41,338 nucleotides of DNA from an uncultured Clostridia bacterium (GTDB lineage Bacteria; Bacillota; Clostridia; Oscillospirales; Ruminococcaceae). Location of the stretch: positions 1 through 41,338 of the forward strand of contig CALBJC010000053.1 of NCBI GenBank assembly GCA_937892655.1, given 5' to 3'. This document shows positions 1 to 8,646 of the stretch, piece by piece (the first letter of the stretch is position 1; each line of letters starts with the position of its first letter). The position numbers were made by a program, and so were the translations under genes. The notes below the pieces were generated by a model. It was given only the letters and a program-made list of their open reading frames with translations, was not told the DNA's origin and ran no database searches.

Positions 1-589
1 TAATATCTGTAGCACCGCAGGCTGTCTGATATGGCGGCAGGGTTGTTGTAAGCTGTGGGTTTAGGATTGAAAACTTAGGGCGCATTAAATCTGAGCCAGC
101 ACCACGCTTAATCATACCATCTTCTTTTGTGATTACAGAGTCGCCCGAGCCTTCACTACCGGCAGCAGCGATCGTTAAAACTGTGCCTACTGAAATTGCC
201 TTCAAAATTCTTGCCTTGCCTTCGTAGAAATCCCAGAAATCGCCTTCATATGGAGTACCTACTGCGATTGCCTTTGCGCTGTCGATAACTGAGCCGCCGC
301 CTACGCAGAGGATGAAATCAATATTTTCTTCACGGCAGATTTTGATACCTTCATAAACCAGAGTATCTCTAGGGTTTGGAACAACGCCGCCGAGCTTTGT
401 AAAATAAAGACCTGCTGCTTCAAGGCTTGCACACACTCTGTCTAAAAGACCTGATCTTACAACTGAGCCTGAGCCATAATGAACAAGCACCTTTGTACCG
501 CCGTATTTTTTAACGAGTTCACCTGCTTTGTTTTCAGTTTCCTTACCGAAAACAAATTCTGTTGGTGAGTAAAAGCTGAAATTATCCAT
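1..589 (-). CDS. Iron-containing alcohol dehydrogenase (partial, C-terminus beyond the window)
   Basis: This is the N-terminal 196 codons of a group III Fe-dependent NAD(P)-linked alcohol dehydrogenase of the butanol dehydrogenase (YugJ/BdhA-like) type, predicted to interconvert aldehydes and alcohols in the cytosol. Reading leftwards from ATG at 589 the protein starts MDNFSFYSPTEFVFGKETEN. It carries the Rossmann-type coenzyme motif VGGGSVIDSAKAIA and the downstream GSEGSGDSVIT segment typical of the family. The iron-binding histidines lie outside the window. A GGAGG ribosome site precedes the ATG. It starts 20 bp after the stop of the GH113 gene, so the two probably share a transcript, linking sugar release to reduction of fermentation intermediates (inference). 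Confidence 0.9.
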   Translation of the reverse strand, partial: MDNFSFYSPTEFVFGKETENKAGELVKKYGGTKVLVHYGSGSVVRSGLLDRVCASLEAAGLYFTKLGGVVPNPRDTLVYEGIKICREENIDFILCVGGGSVIDSAKAIAVGTPYEGDFWDFYEGKARILKAISVGTVLTIAAAGSEGSGDSVITKEDGMIKRGAGSDLMRPKFSILNPQLTTTLPPYQTACGATDI

Positions 590-609
590 ACTACATACCT
601 CCGAAAAAA

Positions 610-1545
610 TTATCTTTTGAAATTCTTATAAAAATTGCCTATAACCTTCATGGCAGGCTTTGCATAAACGCCGTAGCCGCCGTTTGTATCCGCCTTGTTT
701 TCGCAATAGAGCTTAGCACCCCAATCCCAGACACAAAAGCCACCGAGCCAGTCACGCTTTTTTGCCGCTTCAAACATAGCGCTGTACCAATCGGCCTGAC
801 CCTGCAAATCAATATCGCCCTTTACAGACCAATCGTTAGGCACTAAGTTTGAGCCTTTTGTTGACATACAGCCACATTCGGCAAAGAAAAACGGCTTATT
901 GTATTTTTTAACTACCTTTTCAATTCTGTCAAGCTGATTTTCAATATCATTTATCGGGTAATAGCCACTTGATGAAATAACATCAACACAGTCCCACCAT
1001 TTGACGTTATGCTCCTGATATTTATCAGTATTGTACGATACGGGGCCTGAATATACAGACTTTATATCACAGATAAGCTTTCTCCACTCTGCCTCTCTGC
1101 GCTCTGACTGCACCATTTCACAGCCTGCGATAAACATATCACAACCCGTTTTCTCAGCTATCTGAGCATAGTGAAGCTGAAATTCTGTATATGCTGAAAA
1201 CCAGTTTGACCACTTTGGCTCACACACTACATCCTCATCAAAGAAATTGATGTGAGCTCGCCATGTGCCGTTTTTGCAGTTAGCTGTAGGCTTGAGCGCT
1301 ACTCTTATACCCTTTGACTTTGCAAGAGCGATAAACTCAATGAGCTCATCATCTGCCATTGTAGCCTCTGATTTATAGTCAATAGTTTCAGACTGCGGAG
1401 TATCCTGCAGACCGTTTGGCACCAAGATAATAAAATCAGCGTTTGTGCCCTCAAGCATTTTTTCAAAGCTGTCTAAGGTATGCTCTTTTCTGAAATTGCC
1501 ACGCCATGCAAACGGGGCAAATGTAACACCTCTTATAAAATCCAT
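610..1545 (-). CDS. GH113-family glycoside hydrolase, probable beta-1,4-mannanase
   Basis: A 311-residue single-domain TIM-barrel glycosidase without signal peptide, so probably cytosolic and acting on imported oligosaccharides. The TWRAHI segment (residues 94-99), FIAGCEM with candidate acid/base Glu143, GPVSYNTD, SGYYP and FFFAECG with candidate nucleophile Glu223 match the GH113 mannanase pattern, and the length is that of the bare catalytic domain. A late GGFCVWDWG segment gives the usual barrel-closing Trp motif. The ribosome site AGGTGA precedes the ATG. The Fe-alcohol dehydrogenase follows after 20 bp, and a divergent AraC regulator starts 126 bp upstream, which suggests substrate-induced control. 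Exact linkage specificity (mannan, glucomannan or oligosaccharide) cannot be read from the sequence. Confidence 0.82.
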   Translation of the reverse strand: MDFIRGVTFAPFAWRGNFRKEHTLDSFEKMLEGTNADFIILVPNGLQDTPQSETIDYKSEATMADDELIEFIALAKSKGIRVALKPTANCKNGTWRAHINFFDEDVVCEPKWSNWFSAYTEFQLHYAQIAEKTGCDMFIAGCEMVQSERREAEWRKLICDIKSVYSGPVSYNTDKYQEHNVKWWDCVDVISSSGYYPINDIENQLDRIEKVVKKYNKPFFFAECGCMSTKGSNLVPNDWSVKGDIDLQGQADWYSAMFEAAKKRDWLGGFCVWDWGAKLYCENKADTNGGYGVYAKPAMKVIGNFYKNFKR

Positions 1546-1671
1546 TTTATCACCTGATAATTTATTTTACTAAAGTATAGCATTTTGAAAAATATTGTGA
1601 TATAATATACATATACAAAAATCGTAAAAATCTCTTTATAAAAAATACTTTTTCAGAAACGGAGTTTTGGT

Positions 1672-2544
1672 ATGCATTATCTGTTTGAGCAGAGTGACGC
1701 TTTAAATACGCCGATAGAGTGTTATATTTTCGACACTACAAGGGATATGTTCCCCGTAAAGCCACATTGGCATTACTTTATAGAAATAATCTATATGCTA
1801 AAAGGCGAAGCGCAGATGAATAGCGGAAAATTATCTTTAATTGCAAACCCCGGTGATATGATTATTTTTCATCCGCAGAATGTTCATTCGATTTATTCTA
1901 TAGGCAACAGCAATATTTCTTTTGCGGTTTTAAAATTTGATATAAACACATTAAATCTCACCAGTGCATATATTCCAAAGCTGAGAAGTATCTTCAAAAG
2001 CGCACAGCAGGCAGACTGTGATATTCTGTTTGACTCTGATTTTACAGAAAAGCATAATTGTAAGGATATATTCTTATCCTGCATTGATGAGATACACAGC
2101 CAGCATTACGGCTTTGACCTTGTTATCAAGTCAAAGCTTTATGAGCTTATATTAAATATAGTAAGGCATTGGCAGGAAAACGGATTTATCGTTGACAGCA
2201 AGACCTTTGCAAACGATGATTTGTATGATATTTCATCTGTTACCGAGTATATTGACCGTCATCTTAGTGAAAAAATCTCTGTTGAACAGATAGCGCAGAA
2301 ATGTCAGCTTTCATACTCATGCTTTGCAAAGAAGTTTTCTGAGCATTACTCAATGAGCTGTAAGGAATATATTGAACAGCAACGTATCTTTATGGTAGAA
2401 GAAATGCTTTTGTTCACCGATTTTGACCTCACCTTCATAGCGCAGGAAACGGGATTTTCAGACTGTTCGCACATGATAAAAAGCTTTAAGGCAAAAAGGG
2501 GCACAACACCAAAGCAATTTAGGCTTGAAAGAAAAAAGGCATAG
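1672..2544 (+). CDS. AraC-family transcriptional regulator (cupin sensor)
   Basis: A 290-residue regulator with an N-terminal cupin-like ligand domain (about residues 1-150, with HWHYFIEIIYMLKGE and IFHPQNVHSI giving the His-rich beta-barrel pattern) and a C-terminal pair of helix-turn-helix motifs (about 188-288, ending in FSDCSHMIKSFKAKRGTTPKQFR). Members usually sense a sugar or oligosaccharide and activate neighbouring transport or hydrolase genes. It is transcribed divergently from the GH113/Fe-ADH pair, which is therefore the likely target. The ATG at 1672 follows the weak site CGGAG. A strong bidirectional terminator begins directly after the stop. Confidence 0.9.
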   Translation: MHYLFEQSDALNTPIECYIFDTTRDMFPVKPHWHYFIEIIYMLKGEAQMNSGKLSLIANPGDMIIFHPQNVHSIYSIGNSNISFAVLKFDINTLNLTSAYIPKLRSIFKSAQQADCDILFDSDFTEKHNCKDIFLSCIDEIHSQHYGFDLVIKSKLYELILNIVRHWQENGFIVDSKTFANDDLYDISSVTEYIDRHLSEKISVEQIAQKCQLSYSCFAKKFSEHYSMSCKEYIEQQRIFMVEEMLLFTDFDLTFIAQETGFSDCSHMIKSFKAKRGTTPKQFRLERKKA

Positions 2545-2578
2545 AAAAAAACGCTTAGCGGAAAGCTAAGCGTTTTTT
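2545..2578. terminator. Bidirectional intrinsic terminator
   Basis: A perfect stem ACGCTTAGC / GCTAAGCGT with a GGAAA loop is flanked by six A on the left and a T tract on the right. It can end both the AraC gene (+) and the convergent zinc-ribbon gene (-). Confidence 0.9.
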
Positions 2579-2584
2579 ACTATT

Positions 2585-3565
2585 TTATCCATACATTTCC
2601 TGACTTTTCTGACTTTTCTTCAAAAGCTTGAAGATAATGCCGACTGCGATACAAGCGGCAGCTACTGCAATTAAAACTATACAGTTAGTTTCAAAAGGCT
2701 TTGTAAGTATCTTGAAAAGTTCTGTAATATCAGGCTCCTCCTGCGCAAAAAGGCTGCATAATCCCTTTGTTGCAAAAAAGCCAAGACCTGAGTATATTAT
2801 AAGCGCCCAGCCAAATACAGAGAAGCCTTTACCAACCCCGCCGCTCTTTGCGCAGACGAATACAAGTAATGTAAGAATTATTACCATTACCGCTATACAC
2901 GCAGTTGTTACAGTACCTGATGCTATAGGAGCTAAAACGTTTCTTATATTTACAATATCCTCATCCTGGACAACGCCATCATCAATAATCTCTTTTGAGC
3001 TTTCTTCAACATCCAGAGCGTATTCAGTAATAGCCTTATAATCGAGCTCTATATCAAGCTCACTTTCGATAAGCTCTTCATTTTCTTCAAACAGATTTAC
3101 TATATCCTCAGATTTGATTACAAACTCATCACGCTGACCTGTGATAATACCAGCATAGCCTGATACAACCTCGCTTAAGAATTCTTCATACTCAAATTCT
3201 TCAATAAAACGGTCGACCTTATCCTCATCAATTTCTTCACCGATAGCATCTTTTATAAGCGACTGCGCCAAGGTTTCATTATTGTCATCTCTTATTTCTC
3301 TGATATTTATGCTCTTCATAGCACGCTCGATAACCTTCTGATCACCAAGCTGGTTAAGCGATGCTGAAATTACAAAAGCCGCTGACGCAAAGAAGAGGAT
3401 AAAAACTGAAAAAACTACTGCAAGCAACGCAAAACAACTGACGGGCGTGCCCTTTTCAATTGTAGGGTCGCTGCCATTCAAAGTATCGATACTTTCGTAT
3501 CTTTTGCATTCAGGGCAAAGTTCTTCTTCGCCTTCAAACATTTCTCCACATCTCTGACAAAACAT
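2585..3565 (-). CDS. Zinc-ribbon membrane protein of unknown function
   Basis: A 326-residue protein that starts with a four-cysteine zinc ribbon (Cys3, Cys6, Cys17, Cys20, in CxxC pairs). One membrane helix at about 42-67 is followed by a long, very acidic, charge-rich segment (about 70-205), and then by three further hydrophobic helices (about 210-238, 247-268, 291-313). The ribbon should be cytosolic and the acidic loop extracytoplasmic. Proteins of this build are common in Clostridia but have no established job. GGGAGG precedes the ATG. It is a single-gene unit between two terminator/promoter regions, convergent with the AraC gene and divergent from the MATE gene. Confidence 0.8.
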   Translation of the reverse strand: MFCQRCGEMFEGEEELCPECKRYESIDTLNGSDPTIEKGTPVSCFALLAVVFSVFILFFASAAFVISASLNQLGDQKVIERAMKSINIREIRDDNNETLAQSLIKDAIGEEIDEDKVDRFIEEFEYEEFLSEVVSGYAGIITGQRDEFVIKSEDIVNLFEENEELIESELDIELDYKAITEYALDVEESSKEIIDDGVVQDEDIVNIRNVLAPIASGTVTTACIAVMVIILTLLVFVCAKSGGVGKGFSVFGWALIIYSGLGFFATKGLCSLFAQEEPDITELFKILTKPFETNCIVLIAVAAACIAVGIIFKLLKKSQKSQEMYG

Positions 3566-3643
3566 TCTGATACCTCCCTTAGAGTTTTAAATTTCAACAA
3601 TATAATAACACATTTTTAAACACTTTGCAACAGTCTTGTACGC

Positions 3644-3672
3644 TTTACAATTGTGTATCATAGTGGTATAAT
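3644..3672 (+). promoter_or_regulatory. Sigma-A-type promoter of the MATE gene
   Basis: TTTACA (3644-3649) and TATAAT (3667-3672) are separated by 17 bp, with the MATE start codon about 30-40 bp downstream. Confidence 0.8.
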
Positions 3673-3698
3673 TTAGATATCGTTTATTACTATTTGGT

Positions 3699-5069
3699 GT
3701 GGTGAAAATTTTGACAGATATAAAAAATACAGACGCATATTATAATAAAATGACTAAAACTCCCGTATGGAAGCTGATTGTAGCACTGGGTATCCCTACT
3801 ACGATTTCAATGCTTGTAACAAGTATCTACAACCTTGCAGATACATATTTTGTAGGTACTCTCGGTGAATCTCAGCAGGCGGCAACGGGTGTTTTGTTTA
3901 CACTTCAGGCTATAATTCAGGCGGTTTCATTTATGCTCGGTCAGGGCGGCGGAACTATGGTTTCAAAGGCACTTGCCGACAAGAATAAAAAAGAGGCAAG
4001 TGAATACGCTTCAACCTCTTTCTTTGTAGGACTCATTTTGGGCTTTGTATTAATGATTGTGGGCTTTCTGATTTTTGAACCTATGCTTATAGCGCTTGGC
4101 AGTACAGATACAATTTTACCTTATGCCAAAGAATACGGATTTTTTGTACTCCTCTCCTGCCCTTTTGTTGTATGTTCATTTGTACTCAACAACAATCTTC
4201 GATATGAGGGCAAATCCTTCTATGCAATGATCGGCCTTGTATCAGGCGGTATAATAAATATCTTCGGCGACTTTATGCTTATCAGGGTTGTAAAATGGGG
4301 CGTTGTGGGTGCCGGGCTTTCAACTGCGGTTTCACAGACTATAAGCTTTTTTATCCTTTTTTATTTTCAGAAGAAAACTGCTCAGAGCGATATTAAAATC
4401 AGCTGTATTTCAAAAAACATCAGGACTCTTGGCACTATCTGCAGAGTAGGTATTCCTGCCCTTATAAGACAAGGTCTTACATCTATTTCAAACGGCTTAC
4501 TGAACAACTTGACAAAGCCTTTTGGCGATGCGGCAATTGCCGCTATGAGCGTTGTAGGCAGATACTCAATGCTCATTATGTGCGTAGGGCTTGGTATCGG
4601 TCAGGGCTTTCAGCCGGTTGCATCCTTCAACTATCAGGCAAAGAAGTATCAGCGTGTAAAGCAGGGACTTTTGTTTACTATGTTTACAGGTATAGCACTC
4701 GTGACACTGCTTGCACTCCCGGGTATTATTATCCCCGGCAAGATCATCTACCTTTTCCAGAAAAGCAAGGATGTTATAAAGGTTGGTACAACAGCGCTGA
4801 GATTATCAGGCTTTGGCATACTTTTCCTGCCGCTTTCAATCCCTGTAAATATGCTTTATCAGAGTATCAGAAAAGCGGGAGTTTCATCATTTTTATCAAT
4901 GCTTCGCTCAGGGCTTTTGCTTATTCCTTCGCTTTTAATTACAACCCATTTCTTCGGATTATACGGAGTTATGATTTCTCAGCCTATCGCTGACGTTATC
5001 GCAGGTCTTGTAAGCGTGATATTCGTGTTATACTTTATAAATACTCTCCCAAAGGATCAAACAGAATAA
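3699..5069 (+). CDS. MATE-family multidrug/cation efflux transporter
   Basis: A 456-residue polytopic membrane protein with about 12 helices in two repeats, typical of MATE exporters that use a Na+ or H+ gradient. Diagnostic stretches are PVWKLIVALGIPTTISMLV at the start of helix 1, NLADTYFVGTLG after it, GGIINIFGDFMLI in the middle, and GIGQGFQPVASFNYQA at the start of the second half. The start is uncertain. GTG at 3699 has no clear ribosome site, while TTG at 3711 lies 5 nt after GTGGTGA, which pairs with the anti-Shine-Dalgarno; TTG at 3711 may be the real start. It has its own promoter and a terminator and looks monocistronic. The substrate is unknown. Confidence 0.93.
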   Translation: MVKILTDIKNTDAYYNKMTKTPVWKLIVALGIPTTISMLVTSIYNLADTYFVGTLGESQQAATGVLFTLQAIIQAVSFMLGQGGGTMVSKALADKNKKEASEYASTSFFVGLILGFVLMIVGFLIFEPMLIALGSTDTILPYAKEYGFFVLLSCPFVVCSFVLNNNLRYEGKSFYAMIGLVSGGIINIFGDFMLIRVVKWGVVGAGLSTAVSQTISFFILFYFQKKTAQSDIKISCISKNIRTLGTICRVGIPALIRQGLTSISNGLLNNLTKPFGDAAIAAMSVVGRYSMLIMCVGLGIGQGFQPVASFNYQAKKYQRVKQGLLFTMFTGIALVTLLALPGIIIPGKIIYLFQKSKDVIKVGTTALRLSGFGILFLPLSIPVNMLYQSIRKAGVSSFLSMLRSGLLLIPSLLITTHFFGLYGVMISQPIADVIAGLVSVIFVLYFINTLPKDQTE

Positions 5070-5073
5070 AACT

Positions 5074-5102
5074 AAAAGCCTGATAGAAATATCAGGCTTT
5101 TT
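5074..5102. terminator. Convergent terminator that overlaps the end of the AraC gene
   Basis: Stem AAAAGCCTGATA / TATCAGGCTTTT with GAAA loop and T run. The AraC gene on the minus strand stops at 5092 inside the right arm, so its last codons form part of the hairpin. Confidence 0.88.
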
Positions 5103-5883
5103 CATATCTAATAGCGGTTGGAGTTTTACCGTAATACTCCCTGATTTTACGGCTCATATCGTTTGCACAACAAAAACCCGTTACAAGAGAAATTTCCGTA
5201 AATTTCATACTTGTCTGAGTAATAAGCTCATACGCTCTTGTACATCTGATATGAGTCAGATACTCTCTTGGCGACATACCCGTATGGCTTTTAAAGGTAT
5301 GAGCGAGATACCCGCTGCTTACAAAATTTTCTTTTGCAATATCATCAATTTTAATATTGTCGGCAAAATTATTGTCTATGTATTCCCTCACCTTTTCTGT
5401 CAGAAGCTCAGGGCGATGCTTTGTTTTAGTCTTATTTTCAGGCTTGATTTTATTATAGTGACAGCTGAGAATACAAAGAACTGTACTGAGGCTTTCATAA
5501 ATGCTTCCGCCGTTTGCAAAAATATCTGCCATTCTCTCAAAATCGCCCAAAAGTTCAGGACGATTTTCAAGATGAACAACCCCCTCGCCCGACGAATCGG
5601 TAAGCATTGCAAACAAGTCAGGGCGGACAAGCTCTTTTTTTATCTCCCACGGGTTTATGACGGTTATATATCTTTTGTATTCCTTTGATTTGTCAACCTT
5701 AATCTCGTGATGCTGACGACTTTTAATCAGAACGCAATCATTATCATTTACATTATAAGTCTTACCCTTCACCTTTATTTCAAGGCTACCGCTTACTATA
5801 TACATAATCTCGCACGAGGTATGTGAGTGGCTCACGTTATACATAGGATTTGAATAAAACACAGCGTGTTCAATAATAGCCAT
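5092..5883 (-). CDS. AraC-family transcriptional regulator
   Basis: A 263-residue regulator with an N-terminal cupin barrel (about 1-140; SHSHTSCEIMYIVSG and LIKSRQHHEI carry the characteristic histidines) and a C-terminal AraC DNA-binding domain (about 165-263; IDDIAKENFVSSGYLAHTFK and FCCANDMSRKIREYYGKTP are the two helix-turn-helix recognition regions). It is divergent from the GH59 lipoprotein gene, with a 148-bp intergenic region to that gene's start, so control of GH59 expression is the simplest reading. The ligand is not evident. An AAGGGTG stretch stands upstream of the ATG. Confidence 0.9.
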   Translation of the reverse strand: MAIIEHAVFYSNPMYNVSHSHTSCEIMYIVSGSLEIKVKGKTYNVNDNDCVLIKSRQHHEIKVDKSKEYKRYITVINPWEIKKELVRPDLFAMLTDSSGEGVVHLENRPELLGDFERMADIFANGGSIYESLSTVLCILSCHYNKIKPENKTKTKHRPELLTEKVREYIDNNFADNIKIDDIAKENFVSSGYLAHTFKSHTGMSPREYLTHIRCTRAYELITQTSMKFTEISLVTGFCCANDMSRKIREYYGKTPTAIRYEKA

Positions 5884-6031
5884 TAAATCACCCTTTTTCA
5901 GTTTAACATAAAAATATCAGGTTTTCAATATAAAATAAGCAGATTTTATATAGTTTTGCGCAGAATATGTAATGTATAAAAGCCCTAAAAGCGTTAAAAT
6001 TACAGCAAATGCTGTTGCAGGAGGTTTTTAT

Positions 6032-8620
6032 ATGAATATCAGAAAATTTATATCCATAGCAACTGTTGCTGTAATGAGTGCAGGAATACTGGCTTCATGC
6101 GGTAACAAAAGTACTGAGAACAAGGAGGATACCCAGATGACAACTACACAAGAGCAGATAATACCCTCTGAATATCCTGAGGCTTTTGTCAACGACAGCT
6201 ATTATTCTGTTTTGGTTGACGGCAATACTGTAAATGAAAACAGCGGTACTGTTTACCGTGGTCTTGGTGTTGTAACTGGCAATAATTCCTCAAGACTTTT
6301 AATGGACTATAAATCAGAAAATCCAGAGGCTTACTGGGAGATTATGAATCTTTTGTTCAAGCCTGACTATGGCGCAGGGCTTACTCACGTTAAGATCGAA
6401 TTTGGTACTGATGTAAACTCATCATCAGGTACAGAGCCTTCAATTATGCGCTCTGAGGATGAAGAGGCTGACGTAACAAGAGGTGCCGGCTTTATGTTTG
6501 CAGCAGACGCTTTGTCGATAAACCCCAACATTACAGTTGACCTCTTACGCTGGGGCGAGCCTAAATGGGTAACTGATGCGTTTTTGGTTTCTCAGGAAAA
6601 CGGCTTTGAGGCAAGATACAAGTGGTATAAAGCAGCACTTGACAGTGCATATGATACTTACGGCATTAAATTTACGCATTTGAGCGCTGATGCCAACGAA
6701 GCTGACCACATTGACAGCGACTGGATAATCTATTTTGCAGACAGACTTGAAAATGAAACTGATGAGCGCTACGATTACGGTGCTATAAAGATTGTCGCAT
6801 CAGACGAGGTAGGCACATGGAAGATTGCCGATGAAATGATGAAAAATGAAGCATTAAGAGATGCTGTTGACATCTTAGGTGAGCATTACAATACATGGGC
6901 AAGCGACAACGCAAAGCTTCTGAATACTCAGTTTGGCAAGGAAATCTGGTACACAGAAGGCGTTGCTTCAACAAATATCGCAAGCCTTGCAGTAACAAGC
7001 AATGGCAGCGGTATCAATGGCACAAACGGTTCACTCGATGTATGCAACAGAATCATCAACGGCTACTATAACGGCAAAATGACAATGTATGAATATCAGC
7101 CAGCTGTTGCGGCTTATTATTCAGGTGCAAAATATTTTCCCAAATCACTTATCAATGCTCAGACGCCTTGGAACGGCTTTTATGAGGCTGACAGCGGCAT
7201 CTGGACATCTGCGCACTTCACAGCGTTTATGAAGAACGGCTGGAGATTTATCGACAGTGCCTGCTTTGGCGACGGCAAGGAAGCTCACGCTATTTCAGAA
7301 ACTACAAATAACTATATGACTGCTATTGATACTCAGACAGGCGATTACTCAATAGTAATCTGTAATGACAGCGCAGATACAAGATGCTATACATTCACTT
7401 TTGAAAATATGGAAAAAGCAGACTCTCCATTTACTATCTGGGAAACAAGAGGTCCTGACGAGGGTGAAGAATATGATGCAAACTATATGCGCAACATCGG
7501 CACATACTCTCCTTGTGAGATCGACGGCAAATTCAAGTATTCTGTTGAGGTAAAGCCTTACTCTATCATTACTATCACAACACTTGAGAAAAATCTTAAG
7601 CATTCAGTTTATAAATGTAATTATGAAAATGAGATTCTGGATATCAACTACACAGATGATTTTGAATATTCTGATGACTTTTTAAAGCAAAGAGGCTATG
7701 CACCGCTTTATACTACAGATTACGGCGGAGCATTCGAGGTAGCAGAGGTTGACGGCAATAAGGTTTTAATGCAAAAAATTAATGCTCAGAACAAGCCTAC
7801 CGACTGGAGATTCAGAGGCACGCCTAACCCTATCACATCACTTGGTGATGACAGATGGAGCGATTATAAGGCAACTATCGACTTTAAGCTTGCAGATGAT
7901 AGTACTGAAAACTATGCAATGCTCGGTATACGTTATCTGCTCGCAGAGCTTGATGTAAACTCTGCTGAAAACGGCTACGCTATCAGGGTTTACCCAAACG
8001 GTAACTGGGAATTCAGACGTTTTGCAAGAGCGATTCTGAAGGGCACAATCGAAGACTTTGACAGCTCAGTATGGCATACAATGTCTGTAAAGGCGCAGGG
8101 TAAAACAGTATGGGGCTATATAGACGGTCAGGAGGTATTTACATATACAGAGGAGATAGGCTTTGCGCATTCAGGCAGAGTTTCTCTTGGTAGCGGACTT
8201 TACAACAATCTCTTTGATAACCTTATTGTTGAGCCTGTAAGCAATACTCACGCTGTTGTTACAAGACTTGATGACCACGATGCTAAAATCACATACAATG
8301 GCGAATGGTACCGTACTGTCCCTGACGGTTATGTAAACTTCAACAGAACAATTTCAAGAGCAGAAATTGTAGAAGGCGATACAAGCGAAAAGAGCGTTGA
8401 GTTTGATTTTTACGGCAGTCATTTTGCAATTATTGGTCAGACAGCGGTTGCAGACCTTGAGGTTTATATAGACAGTGAGCTTTTTGAGCAAACAAAATGC
8501 ATTTCAAATGTATATGCAAGACAATGCAGCTACACCGCAGATTTGACAGAAGCTGAGCATAGTGTTAAAATTATTGTCAAAAGCGGTAAATACACTATCG
8601 ATGCTATCGAATACTGTTAA
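6032..8620 (+). CDS. GH59 galactocerebrosidase-like lipoprotein
   Basis: A secreted, membrane-anchored glycosidase of family 59, whose known members cleave terminal beta-galactosyl bonds (galactosylceramidase, EC 3.2.1.46, in animals). I place the start at ATG 6032, just after AGGAGG, giving 862 residues. An upstream in-frame ATG at 5972 lacks a ribosome site and would bury the signal. The N-terminus is a lipoprotein signal ending in LASC. The barrel carries VYRGLGVVTGNNSSRLL, LLFKPDYGAGLTHVKIEFG and GTEPS, hallmark GH59 segments. Acid/base is probably Glu223 (ANEAD) and nucleophile Glu309 (WYTEG). A beta-sandwich follows, then a lectin/laminin-G-like domain (about 545-735) and a further C-terminal beta domain (about 740-862). 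The natural substrate could be plant or host galactosides. Confidence 0.9.
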   Translation: MNIRKFISIATVAVMSAGILASCGNKSTENKEDTQMTTTQEQIIPSEYPEAFVNDSYYSVLVDGNTVNENSGTVYRGLGVVTGNNSSRLLMDYKSENPEAYWEIMNLLFKPDYGAGLTHVKIEFGTDVNSSSGTEPSIMRSEDEEADVTRGAGFMFAADALSINPNITVDLLRWGEPKWVTDAFLVSQENGFEARYKWYKAALDSAYDTYGIKFTHLSADANEADHIDSDWIIYFADRLENETDERYDYGAIKIVASDEVGTWKIADEMMKNEALRDAVDILGEHYNTWASDNAKLLNTQFGKEIWYTEGVASTNIASLAVTSNGSGINGTNGSLDVCNRIINGYYNGKMTMYEYQPAVAAYYSGAKYFPKSLINAQTPWNGFYEADSGIWTSAHFTAFMKNGWRFIDSACFGDGKEAHAISETTNNYMTAIDTQTGDYSIVICNDSADTRCYTFTFENMEKADSPFTIWETRGPDEGEEYDANYMRNIGTYSPCEIDGKFKYSVEVKPYSIITITTLEKNLKHSVYKCNYENEILDINYTDDFEYSDDFLKQRGYAPLYTTDYGGAFEVAEVDGNKVLMQKINAQNKPTDWRFRGTPNPITSLGDDRWSDYKATIDFKLADDSTENYAMLGIRYLLAELDVNSAENGYAIRVYPNGNWEFRRFARAILKGTIEDFDSSVWHTMSVKAQGKTVWGYIDGQEVFTYTEEIGFAHSGRVSLGSGLYNNLFDNLIVEPVSNTHAVVTRLDDHDAKITYNGEWYRTVPDGYVNFNRTISRAEIVEGDTSEKSVEFDFYGSHFAIIGQTAVADLEVYIDSELFEQTKCISNVYARQCSYTADLTEAEHSVKIIVKSGKYTIDAIEYC

Positions 8621-8623
8621 ACT

Positions 8624-8641
8624 CTCTTTACCGCTAAAGAG
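8624..8641 (+). promoter_or_regulatory. Intergenic hairpin covering the ribosome site of the GNAT gene
   Basis: CTCTTTA (8624-8630), loop CCGC, TAAAGAG (8635-8641). The right arm contains the AAAGAGG Shine-Dalgarno of the next gene. The stem could limit translation of the acetyltransferase or act as a weak processing or termination signal between the two genes. Confidence 0.5.
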
Positions 8642-8646
8642 GTTTT

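Noticed and set aside
5972..6031. Upstream ATG for GH59
   Set aside because: It has no ribosome site and would place 20 residues before a typical lipoprotein signal; ATG 6032 has AGGAGG.
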